From: Caballeronia sp.
GTDB taxonomy: Bacteria > Pseudomonadota > Gammaproteobacteria > Burkholderiales > Burkholderiaceae
DNA length: 39,866 bases
Direction: 5' to 3'
Assembly: GCF_028292365.1 (NCBI RefSeq)
Contig: NZ_JAQGMM010000019.1
Coordinates: forward strand, 1-39,866
Below the pieces are notes generated by a model. The model worked only from the letters and a program-made list of their open reading frames with translations, had not been told where the DNA came from and searched no databases. Shown here in pieces: positions 8,111 through 15,360 of the stretch. A program made the translations under genes and the position numbers. Position 1 is the stretch's first letter. The number at the start of each line of letters is the position of its first letter.

Positions 8111-9391
8111 ATGAGCAAAGTTCGAAATCGGAATCTTGATGTCCATGCATCGCAGGCGCGACGTGCCTGGCTCAAACGCGTGAGCGGGCTGGCAGCCATG
8201 TCGGCCGTGGGGGCTCTGTCTGTAGCTCGCCCCGTGCAGGCGGCGAGCGCGGCGGCCAAAGCGAGGACGGGCGCGCCGCTATTCGCATACGTTGGCACCT
8301 ACACGCCTAACGGCCTTGGCATTCATCGCTTCCAGGTCGACCCGACAACCGGCAAGCTTGACGCGCTAGAGCCGGTGCGTGGCATCGAGAATCCGAGTTG
8401 CCTCGTCGTCGACCGGCAGCAGCGCTTCCTGTTTGCCGTTAGCGAGGTGAAGAACTACAACGGCACGACGAACGGTTCGGTCAGCGCCTATGTCATCGAC
8501 CAGGGCACTGGTTCGTTGCATCTGATCAACACGGTCAATTCACAAGGCGCGGGACCGGTGTATCTAAGTCTGCATCCGAACGGCCGCTTCCTGCTGGTTG
8601 CAAACTACAACAGCGGAAGCATCGCGGTATTTCCAGTGGCGAGCGACGGCACGTTGGGCGACGCCTCTTCTGTGCAACAACCACAGGCTCCCGCAGGCGC
8701 ACAACACGCGGCAGAAGGCGTCCCTGGGAGCTTTGCAGTGAGCGACCACGACGGTTCGCACGCGCACAATATTGTGTCTTCGCCAGATGGGCGATTTGTG
8801 ATTTCGACTGACCTCGGCGTCGATCGTACCTATATCTGGAAGTTCGATGAAACCACTGGAAAGCTGTCGCCGAACGACCCACCATTTGTCGCCTCTTCGG
8901 CCGGCGCGGGGCCGCGACATGTCGTGTTTCATCCGAGCGGCCGGTATCTGTACGAAGTCACCGAAGAAGCGTCGACCCTGGTCTGCTATGCATACGACAG
9001 CGCGCGGGGCGTGCTGACACAATTCCAATCCGTCTCGACGCTGCCAGCCGCCTACCAGGGCACGAGCTTCGCATCGGAACTATTGCTTTCACATGACGGC
9101 CGCTTTATCTACGTGGCGAACCGTCTTCATGACACGATCGTCCAGTTTCGCGTGGGCACGGACGGCCGTCTGACGCGCGTGGGTGAGATTCCGACCGGTG
9201 GCGATTATCCACGGGTGATCAAGTTTGATCCGTCGGGCCGGTTCCTGTATTCACTGAATCAACGCAGCGATCAAATCGCGATCTTTGCCGTCGATACGGC
9301 CAGTGGCAAGCTTCGATTTACGGGCACCTACGTGGCGGTTGGCAGTCCATCGGATATTGCTTTCGCGTCTCCGGCCATCACAGGAAAGTAG
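8111..9391 (+). CDS. Exported lactonase-family seven-bladed beta-propeller
   Basis: A 426-residue YbhE/Pgl-type propeller. The N-terminus has a twin-arginine-like signal (RR at 17-18 followed by AWLKR and a hydrophobic stretch to about 45, ending VQAASA), so it is probably exported folded to the periplasm. The body repeats blade motifs such as GPRHVVFHPSGRYLY and YPRVIKFDPSGRFLYSLNQ. Relatives hydrolyse 6-phosphogluconolactone or other sugar and carboxymuconate lactones; with an export signal, 6-phosphogluconolactone is unlikely to be the natural substrate. Start support is strong: AGGAGG six bases before the ATG. It stands alone, with a LysR gene 129 bases downstream. Confidence 0.9.
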   Translation: MSKVRNRNLDVHASQARRAWLKRVSGLAAMSAVGALSVARPVQAASAAAKARTGAPLFAYVGTYTPNGLGIHRFQVDPTTGKLDALEPVRGIENPSCLVVDRQQRFLFAVSEVKNYNGTTNGSVSAYVIDQGTGSLHLINTVNSQGAGPVYLSLHPNGRFLLVANYNSGSIAVFPVASDGTLGDASSVQQPQAPAGAQHAAEGVPGSFAVSDHDGSHAHNIVSSPDGRFVISTDLGVDRTYIWKFDETTGKLSPNDPPFVASSAGAGPRHVVFHPSGRYLYEVTEEASTLVCYAYDSARGVLTQFQSVSTLPAAYQGTSFASELLLSHDGRFIYVANRLHDTIVQFRVGTDGRLTRVGEIPTGGDYPRVIKFDPSGRFLYSLNQRSDQIAIFAVDTASGKLRFTGTYVAVGSPSDIAFASPAITGK

Positions 9392-9520
9392 CGCGCCACG
9401 CGTCGTCCGAACGCGCGCTTCGAGCTTTGGCACCTTGGGACTCCGGCGCCAGAGACAGCATGCACCGATGCTCGGTAGACTGTGCTATTTGATTCTGAAC
9501 AGTTTGCAGGAGAGCCGTAC

Positions 9521-10435
9521 ATGGACCGCATGACCGCGATGGAAACGTTCGTCACCGTAGTCGACGCAGGTTCATTTTCTGCCGCGGCTCGCCGGCTGAA
9601 GTTGGGCCAGCCGGCGGTCTCGAAGGCGATTGCGCAACTCGAAGAGCATCTTGGTGCGCGGCTCCTGCTCCGATCAACGAGGGGCCTGACGCCGACGGAT
9701 GCAGGCCAGCGATTCTACGAGCACGCCCGTCGCGCAATCGACGAAGCGGATCAGGCCGAGCAGTCAGTACGCGAATCGTCGGACGGGCTTTCGGGACGCT
9801 TGCGCATTGGTGCGGCCGTCACGTTCGCGCGGCTACATGTCCTGCCCGCGCTCAAGACCTTCCTCGACCAGCATCCGAAACTCAGTATCGACATCCTCCT
9901 CGACGATCGCTCTATCGATTTGCTCGAACAGGGCGTCGATGTGGCGCTCCGCATGGGGTCGCTCGACGACTCGACGATGACCGCGCGACGCATCCTGCGT
10001 GGGCGGCGACTGGTGGTGGGAACGCCGCGCTATTTCGCCGAAGCCGGGATTCCGAAGACGCCTGCCGAGCTGAGCCGCCACCAGGCGATAGTTTATTCGC
10101 TGCGAGGCGGCGGCGAGTCGTGGTCGTTTAGCCGCGATGATGGTTCGGAGGTCGCCGTGGTCGTGTCGGGCCGGGTGAGCGTGAGCGCTGCCGAGGGCAT
10201 GCGCACTGCAGTGCTGGGGCACTTGGGTCTCGCGGTCGCGTCGGAATGGATGTTCTCCCCCGAACTCGCCGACGGCACTGTGCAAGCCGTTCTCACCGAA
10301 TGGACGCTGCCGCCCATCGATGTCTGGGCAGTCTTCCCGTCTGGCCGCATGGCGACAACCAAGGCGCGGGCCTTCGTCGCTTTTGTCGAGCATCTGCTTG
10401 GTGAGAGTGGTGCCAGTACTCAATTCGACCAGTAA
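9521..10435 (+). CDS. LysR-family transcriptional regulator
   Basis: A 304-residue LTTR that opens with MDRMTAMETFVTVVDAGSFS, the usual start of the large proteobacterial branch controlling nearby oxidoreductases. Its helix-turn-helix is at about 20-62 and its effector domain at about 90-295 (VDVALRMGSLDDSTMTARRI). The ATG at 9521 is chosen over 9482 because AGGAGA lies seven bases upstream and the shorter product matches family length. It converges on the peroxiredoxin gene, whose stop is only five bases away. Its target is not obvious; the peroxiredoxin/SDR pair is the closest candidate. Confidence 0.93.
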   Translation: MDRMTAMETFVTVVDAGSFSAAARRLKLGQPAVSKAIAQLEEHLGARLLLRSTRGLTPTDAGQRFYEHARRAIDEADQAEQSVRESSDGLSGRLRIGAAVTFARLHVLPALKTFLDQHPKLSIDILLDDRSIDLLEQGVDVALRMGSLDDSTMTARRILRGRRLVVGTPRYFAEAGIPKTPAELSRHQAIVYSLRGGGESWSFSRDDGSEVAVVVSGRVSVSAAEGMRTAVLGHLGLAVASEWMFSPELADGTVQAVLTEWTLPPIDVWAVFPSGRMATTKARAFVAFVEHLLGESGASTQFDQ

Positions 10436-10440
10436 TTTGC

Positions 10441-11097
10441 TTACGCTTTCGCGGCGGCCTTTTCGAGCACCGGGAACATGTCGCTTGGATCAGGCCGACG
10501 CGTGTAATCCGGATTGACTTCCGAGTACAGCACGACACCGTCGCGCCCAATGACGTAACGCGCCGGCATAGGCAGGGCCCAGCTCGGGTCGTCATTGAAG
10601 GCCGCGAGGTCATTTTCCAGGAGTCCATATAAATCGATGAGGTATTCCGGTAGCCTGAAGCGCAGGCCGAACGCCGCGCTGGTCTCGCCGCCGACGTCGC
10701 TCAGCACTGGGAAACTCAACCTGTTCTCGCGCACCGACTTGCGGCTATTAACCAGCGTCTGCGGCGAGATGGCGACTACGTTCGCACCATGGGCGCGAAT
10801 CTCCCGCAGCACTTCGTTGATCGCCCGAAGTTCCAGGTTGCCGTACGGACACCAACCTCCGCGATAGAAGGTCACCACGAGCGGTCCCTGCGCGAGCAGA
10901 TCGGCAGAGGAGACGTCGTTGGCGTTCTGATCCTTCAGCGTGAACTGCGGCGCGCGGTCGCCAGCCTTGATGGCGCGGCCAGCCTGACCGCTCGCAGCCA
11001 GTTCAGCAGTCGCGCGCTCCATGATCGGGTGGATTTCCGGCGGCTTGCCGGCCTTGAAGCCGGCCTTGAAAGCGTCGAGTCTGTCTTGCCGTGCCAT
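10441..11097 (-). CDS. AhpC/TSA-type peroxiredoxin-like protein
   Basis: A 218-residue thioredoxin-fold protein: an N-terminal helical extension (1-45), then the AhpC/TSA core with FYRGGWCPYG at 77-86. Cys83 is the presumed peroxidatic cysteine. Close relatives commonly read WCPYC here; this one has Gly86 (codon GGC) where a second cysteine would give a CxxC pair. It may work as a 1-Cys peroxiredoxin or have lost disulfide exchange. The ATG at 11097 is supported by AAGGAG seven bases upstream; a longer frame to 11208 lacks support. It is divergent from the SDR gene at 11406. Confidence 0.87.
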   Translation of the reverse strand: MARQDRLDAFKAGFKAGKPPEIHPIMERATAELAASGQAGRAIKAGDRAPQFTLKDQNANDVSSADLLAQGPLVVTFYRGGWCPYGNLELRAINEVLREIRAHGANVVAISPQTLVNSRKSVRENRLSFPVLSDVGGETSAAFGLRFRLPEYLIDLYGLLENDLAAFNDDPSWALPMPARYVIGRDGVVLYSEVNPDYTRRPDPSDMFPVLEKAAAKA

Positions 11098-11405
11098 TGC
11101 GAATCTCCTTGAGTGATTGAGGTTGCCGGAGCCTTGAGTCCATATCTCGCCTACCAGCAAGGCGAACGTGTCGACTGTTACGCGTTGCCGCTCGCGATAG
11201 CCACACATTGAAGCGCTCAGGTCAGCAGGAGAAGACGCGTTTCGTGGATAACAGTTATTCCTCGCACATGACTACCGCGCATTCCGGCACGAGCAGAAGA
11301 TACGCATCAACCAGTGCATGACTGCATTGGCGCACATGCAGCAGTCAGCTAATGCCTGCGCCTAAGCATGTAAGCGAACCTTTCAAATTCACTATTGAGG
11401 TAATC
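11098..11405. other. Divergent intergenic region, no gene seen
   Basis: About 308 bases between the divergent peroxiredoxin-like and SDR genes. It must hold both promoters. I see no strong paired -35/-10 boxes and no clear palindrome. Confidence 0.5.
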
Positions 11406-12173
11406 ATGACCCAAGCTCTTAAAGGCAAACTCGCACTCGTGACCGGCGCTTCTCGTGGCATTGGCGCGGCCATAGCAACCCGTCTTGCACGGGACGGCGC
11501 ATCGGTCATTGTCCACTACGCGTCGAGTCCGGAGCGTGCAGCGATCGTAGTCAACGCGATTCGCGATGCAGGCGGCGAGGCCGAGGCAGTCGGCGCCAAT
11601 CTGGCAAAGCCCGAGGGTGTCACGGCGCTGACCGATTCGCTGAACGGAGTCTTCGGCGGCAAGTTCGAAGGCCGGCTGGACATCCTTGTCAACAACGCGG
11701 GCACGGTCGAATACGGACCGTTCCTCGAGTCGTCGGATACGTCGTATGACACGCACTTCAATCTGAATGTGAGGGCACCAATCGAACTGGCGAAGGACGC
11801 GGCAAAACGCATGATCAAGACAGGCTGGGGGCGCATCATTAATGTGGGCTCCGCTTTCGGTGAAGCTGCGCCGCTGCCTGGTGTAACGCTTTACATCGCG
11901 TCGAAATTCGCTATTCGGGGTTTCACACGCGGTCTTTCGCGCGAACTCGGGAAATTCGGTGTGACGGTCAATGCAGTTCAGCCTGGCCCGATCGACACCG
12001 AGCTGGCTCCTCAGCCCGGAACGGAAGAGCACGCAACGATGACCAAACTCGCCAGCGTCGGCCGCTTCGGTAAGCCCGAAGAAATCGCGGCAGCAGTAGC
12101 GTACCTGGCGAGCCCGGAAGCAAGCTACACCACCGGCGAAAGTCTGACGGTCGATGGGGGGTGGATTGCCTGA
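11406..12173 (+). CDS. Short-chain dehydrogenase/reductase (classical SDR)
   Basis: A 255-residue classical SDR with every core motif: cofactor loop TGASRGIG (13-20), NNAG (96-99), catalytic Ser149, Tyr163 and Lys167 (YIASK), and the PGPIDTEL segment. The GAS-R-GIG loop suggests NADP(H). It resembles FabG-like 3-oxoacyl or aldehyde/ketone reductases; the substrate is unknown. The ATG at 11406 has TGAGG five bases upstream and matches family length; the 18 codons ahead of it do not look coding. It is followed after 127 bases by a DUF1330-type gene on the same strand. Confidence 0.93.
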   Translation: MTQALKGKLALVTGASRGIGAAIATRLARDGASVIVHYASSPERAAIVVNAIRDAGGEAEAVGANLAKPEGVTALTDSLNGVFGGKFEGRLDILVNNAGTVEYGPFLESSDTSYDTHFNLNVRAPIELAKDAAKRMIKTGWGRIINVGSAFGEAAPLPGVTLYIASKFAIRGFTRGLSRELGKFGVTVNAVQPGPIDTELAPQPGTEEHATMTKLASVGRFGKPEEIAAAVAYLASPEASYTTGESLTVDGGWIA

Positions 12174-12300
12174 GGAAGCGAAGAGCGGGTGCAATCCGCG
12201 GAAACTGCATCCTCCGTTCGCATGCCATCAGTATTCAGTAGACTGAGCGGTGTAATCAGCGTGTTTGATCCTTCACCTATTTTTTTCAGGAGCAGAAAGC

Positions 12301-12588
12301 ATGGCCACGTATATCGTTTTTACGCGAGAAAGCACACAGGACCAGACTGAACTCGATGCTTACCAGGCCAAGGTGGGCGCGTCCTTTGCCGGTCATCCGA
12401 TAAAGGTTCTTGCGGCCTACGGACCGCAACAGGTGCTCGAAGGGCCGGCACCCGAGGGTGTGGTCATCGTCGAGTTCCCGGATACCCCCTCTGCCCGTGC
12501 CTGGTATGACAGCCCGGAGTATCAAACGGTCGTGCAGCATCGCTTCAGAGGTGCGACCTATCGGGCTGTTCTTGTCGAAGGAGTGTAG
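12301..12588 (+). CDS. DUF1330-family protein
   Basis: A 95-residue ferredoxin-like-fold protein of the DUF1330 group. It begins with a beta strand (MATYIVFTRE), has the typical VLEGPAPEGVVIVEFPDTPSARAWYDSPEY segment, and ends with the strand YRAVLVEGV. The family is widespread and mostly uncharacterised. AGGAG eight bases upstream fixes the start at 12301. It is co-oriented with the SDR gene, so the two may be co-transcribed. Confidence 0.85.
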   Translation: MATYIVFTRESTQDQTELDAYQAKVGASFAGHPIKVLAAYGPQQVLEGPAPEGVVIVEFPDTPSARAWYDSPEYQTVVQHRFRGATYRAVLVEGV

Positions 12589-12674
12589 AACCCTCCGACG
12601 CGCGAAATGCACGGGCCATCCCGGCCACTCATGCTCGTCGTAAGCCAATTTCGAGGCGCATTTGGCGTGTCATT

Positions 12675-12702
12675 CGCCAACCGGCTCCCATGTCGGTTGG
12701 CG
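12675..12702. repeat. Perfect 9-base inverted repeat
   Basis: CGCCAACCG at 12675-12683 and CGGTTGGCG at 12694-12702 enclose a ten-base loop. It lies 87 bases after the DUF1330 gene. No T-tract follows on either strand, so it could be a factor-dependent terminator, an RNA hairpin or a protein site. The rest of 12589-12882 holds no gene I can support. Confidence 0.55.
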
Positions 12703-12882
12703 GTTAATGAGAATTGCCCTTTTGCAAAGCGCTCATCCCTTCTCACGGATCTCGGTGTCGAGAATGAGCGGATCCGGCTATCATTCGCCAAATATAATAA
12801 GGATGCCAAATCGCTATTTGAAGCGCAGTCACCCCAGCACCCGTGGCCCTATGCCTTCAGAACTTGCACCGGCCAAACTTAA

Positions 12883-13188
12883 TCATTTTGAGCGCGAAGC
12901 GCGCCGGTGCTTGAGCCAGACGAGGCCGAACAACACAACGCTAATGGCGGTAAGAATGGCGCCCGCGACCATGCAAATGGGCGTGAGCGCGGGGAAGAAG
13001 TCTCCGCTTTTGTCACGCGTGAAAGCCCAGGCGCCGCCATCAAGCATCAGCCCGCAAAATCCGGTGGCCACCGCTGGTTCGATGCCGCTCGACCCGGTCG
13101 GCAGTTTTCGAGGTAAATCCGGCACCGGCTCGCGTTTAAAGGGTGACGTATATTTATGTGACTCGTCAGCTGGGTGTTCTGTAGGCAT
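12883..13188 (-). CDS. Small two-helix membrane protein
   Basis: A 101-residue ORF. A polar N-terminus (1-35, rich in Pro, Lys and Glu) is followed by a weak hydrophobic stretch (GIEPAVATGFCGLMLDGGAWAF), a short charged linker, a strong membrane helix (about 70-92) and a basic tail LKHRRASRSK. A helical hairpin in the inner membrane is likely. There is no clear Shine-Dalgarno before the ATG at 13188. The family is not recognised. Overlapping plus-strand frames look less protein-like, which is the main reason for preferring this strand. Confidence 0.45.
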   Translation of the reverse strand: MPTEHPADESHKYTSPFKREPVPDLPRKLPTGSSGIEPAVATGFCGLMLDGGAWAFTRDKSGDFFPALTPICMVAGAILTAISVVLFGLVWLKHRRASRSK

Positions 13189-13528
13189 GGCATTGGCGAC
13201 ATTGATTAAGGGTGCCAGTGTATAGCGGTAGCATCATGTTCGCGCGCTCGCAAAAACCAACGATTGGACTGGTCGATTTGAAGTATTCCGTGCGCTTACA
13301 GCGGTCGTCTTCGAAAAAATACCCGCCTGGATTTTGCTCCTGGACCTTTAGCGCAACACATCCCGCTATCGCAGTTCACGTGCAATGAAGTAACTACTTG
13401 GCTCAGGTTTCTTTAACCGAACCAAGCCGCATGCACTGTTCCCGCTCTCCTCCTAAGCCATCCATCACGCAGATTGCCGCTCTTCCAAGCGGTTCAATGA
13501 GCATTCCGTCTGCCAGAATTTGTGTCGA
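13189..13528. other. Upstream region of the oxygenase operon, no gene
   Basis: About 340 bases without a supportable ORF, leading up to the oxygenase promoter. From about 13513 onward the sequence is similar to the minus-strand upstream region at 22226-22237 (shared AGAATTTGTG, 13515-13524). Further upstream I see no resemblance to the iclR side of that copy, so the duplicated block appears to end here. Confidence 0.5.
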
Positions 13529-13557
13529 TTGACAGAACGGTGGTCGAAAAATATTCT
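13529..13557 (+). promoter_or_regulatory. Sigma70 promoter of the oxygenase operon
   Basis: TTGACA at 13529-13534, an exact 17-base spacer, and TATTCT at 13552-13557. The same layout (TTGACA, 17 bases, TACTCT) is kept in the inverted copy at 22193-22221, and this conservation is independent support. A CAGAA element repeats about 19 bases apart across the -35 region (from 13514 and from 13533) and could be bound by the IclR regulator; that is inference. Confidence 0.75.
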
Positions 13558-13583
13558 GACTTCACTAATTCTGGCTTCACAAC
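13554..13583 (+). repeat. 15-base imperfect tandem repeat in the leader
   Basis: TTCTGACTTCACTAA (13554-13568) is followed at once by TTCTGGCTTCACAAC (13569-13583), 12 of 15 positions identical. The inverted copy near 22180 has a single unit, so this copy gained one or the other lost one. It overlaps the -10 box and the likely transcription start and lengthens the leader before the ribosome binding site. Confidence 0.7.
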
Positions 13584-13600
13584 TGAAGGAGACTAAAACA

Positions 13601-14947
13601 ATGCTCAGCCCCGCAATGAACGAACGTCTGACGCGTGTCGGCCCAGGAACTCCTGGTGGCGAACTGATGCGCCGCTACTGGATTCCGATCGCGCCCTATT
13701 CTCAACTCGACGACAATCCGGTGCGCAAGGTGCGCATTCTGGGCGAGGACCTGGTCCTGTACAAAGACAACAGCGGCAAGCTCGGCCTGGTGGGGGATCG
13801 CTGCCTGCACCGCAATGTCGATCTTCAATTCGGGATTCCAGACGATTGCGGCTTGCGCTGCCCGTATCATGGCTGGCTCTTCAATCAGGAGGGCAAATGC
13901 ATCGAGCGGCCAATGGAAGCAACCCCGTGCGGGGAGATCAAGCAAAAACTCAAGGCGTATCCGGTGGAGGAACTCGGCGGACTGGTGTTCGCTTACATGG
14001 GCCCGGCTCCGGCGCCCGCGTTGCCGCGCTGGGACCTGTTCGTGTGGCCCAACGCGATCCGCCAGATTGCCATCATGCAGATCAACTGCAACTGGCTGCA
14101 GTGCCACGAGAATACGGGCGATCCCACGCATAGCGCCTGGGCGCACGGCCACATGTTCCAGTACGTGCTCAAGCAGCAAGGCCGCTTTGAAGAAGCTACC
14201 GCGCAGGCCGAGCACACGCTGCACACGCGCTTGAAGACGGGAGTAGGCATCAAGGAGCTGTACGCTCACCCGACTACGCACGGTTTTGCCAAGGGCGTGA
14301 ATTACTCGCAGGAACTGGGGGCGGATAGCGACTACACTCGCGACCACTCCACGGTGATCTTCCCGTTCTATACGCAGACCGGCAAGACTGGCGCACCGCG
14401 CAGCGAGTATCAGATTCGCGTTCCGATCGACGACACGCACACGTATCACATCTGCTATCAGGTCTACGCGGCGCCTCCGGGAGTCGAAGTGCCAAAGCAG
14501 GATTCGGTGCCGTGGTACGAGCCGCCGCGTCATGATGAGAACGGTCGTCCGATTCTCGACTACGTGTTGGCGCAAGATGCGCTGGTATGGGACGCGCAAG
14601 GGCCGATCACGGACCGCAGCGCGGAGTTGCTCGGGCGCACGGACGTTCCGATCGTGCTGCTGCGCCGTCAGCTCGATGAGCAGATTACACGTGTGGAGCA
14701 GGGCGAGGAGCCGATCAATTTCTTTCGTGAATCACCGGCGATTATCTACGGCACAGGTGAAGCGCCGGACTACAGCAAGCCGCTGTTGAAGCACAACTTC
14801 CGCAAGCTGTATCACAAGGGATTCTTTAACGACGATGCTGACCGTTATGGGCCGGCGCTCGAGATGGTCAAGGACTTGCATCGGCGCATCGAGGAGTTTG
14901 AGCTCGCTCAGGGCACAGCCACGGCGACTGAAAACGCTCCCGGCTAA
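13601..14947 (+). CDS. Rieske aromatic-ring oxygenase, large subunit (phthalate oxygenase type)
   Basis: A 448-residue terminal oxygenase. The N-terminal Rieske domain binds 2Fe-2S through Cys68, His70, Cys87 and His90 (CLH...CPYHGW). The catalytic domain carries NWLQ (164-167), the bridging Asp174, and iron ligands His177 and His182 (DPTHSAWAHG); the third ligand is probably Asp326 in QDAL. The later QGPITDRSAELLGRTD stretch is typical of the phthalate 4,5-dioxygenase branch, which inserts oxygen into aromatic carboxylates. AAGGAG nine bases upstream sets the start at 13601. Electrons would come from the reductase at 23146. A truncated, inverted second copy lies at 21946-22161. The exact substrate is unknown. 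Confidence 0.93.
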   Translation: MLSPAMNERLTRVGPGTPGGELMRRYWIPIAPYSQLDDNPVRKVRILGEDLVLYKDNSGKLGLVGDRCLHRNVDLQFGIPDDCGLRCPYHGWLFNQEGKCIERPMEATPCGEIKQKLKAYPVEELGGLVFAYMGPAPAPALPRWDLFVWPNAIRQIAIMQINCNWLQCHENTGDPTHSAWAHGHMFQYVLKQQGRFEEATAQAEHTLHTRLKTGVGIKELYAHPTTHGFAKGVNYSQELGADSDYTRDHSTVIFPFYTQTGKTGAPRSEYQIRVPIDDTHTYHICYQVYAAPPGVEVPKQDSVPWYEPPRHDENGRPILDYVLAQDALVWDAQGPITDRSAELLGRTDVPIVLLRRQLDEQITRVEQGEEPINFFRESPAIIYGTGEAPDYSKPLLKHNFRKLYHKGFFNDDADRYGPALEMVKDLHRRIEEFELAQGTATATENAPG

Positions 14948-15350
14948 CTCAACCTCAAGCTTCTGAATAGCGTCACTTGAGAGGGTCCAGCAGCCAAAGT
15001 CTGACCGAGGTTTGACCGAGGGTTTAACCGAGACTGTCACTCGAACGTTAAGCTGGATCCTCGAAAATACCGTTCGCATAGTGTCATGCCAGGAGCCGTG
15101 CCCCACGCGGCCAGGACTGCCTTGGTTCAGCTAGCCGCTGCCAGGGAATGTGAGCGCAGTGCCGGCGAGACCGGCATGCCCGCAGTATGGGTAGAAAAAA
15201 GATAAATGGAGACATGATGACGACAAGATGTACCGTCACAGAAACTGACAACACGTGGTCCGTTCTCGTCGCGGAGCGCATGGCAGGTCATCCGCGTGCA
15301 ACGCTGACTTTGCAGAATTCCCCGAGTCATTCGCTCGACTGGGGGACCGT
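14942..15350 (+). other. Decayed aldo/keto-reductase and binding-protein interval
   Basis: About 400 bases between oxygenase and permease holding traces of the gene order seen intact on the minus strand. GGCTAACTC, 25 bases, then CTTGAGAGGGTC (14942-14987) parallels GGCTAACTC, 25 bases, CTTGAGGGTC before the reductase start at 21901. Near 15206 the 5' end of the binding-protein gene reappears. The reductase body between them is gone or unrecognisable. The 25-base spacer itself is not similar, so the first trace rests on flanking matches and spacing only. Confidence 0.55.
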
Positions 15351-15360
15351 ATGGAACTGA
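15217..15360 (+). pseudogene. 5' remnant of the ABC substrate-binding protein gene
   Basis: The 39 bases at 15206-15244 match the ribosome binding site and start of the intact binding-protein gene (minus strand, start 20809) at 34 of 39 positions, including GGAGACA and the first codons: MTTRCTVTE here, MTTRRTVTK there. After about nine codons the similarity ends. The frame stays open for 47 codons and stops at 15360, overlapping the permease start at 15351 by ten bases. It may thus still be translated and couple ribosomes into the permease. I read it as a remnant left by deletion of the binding-protein gene from this copy. Confidence 0.7.

Noticed and set aside
7789..8298. Minus-strand ORF of 169 codons across the lactonase start
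   Set aside because: It runs antisense to the Tat signal and ribosome site of the lactonase gene and has no family resemblance; the two ends do not look like one protein.
12675..12702. Inverted repeat considered as an insertion-sequence end or intrinsic terminator
   Set aside because: No transposase, target duplication or partner repeat is visible, and no T-run follows; kept only as a repeat.
13577..14599. Long minus-strand ORF (340 codons) opposite the oxygenase
   Set aside because: It is the complement of the clearly identified Rieske gene; its length reflects codon bias on the other strand.
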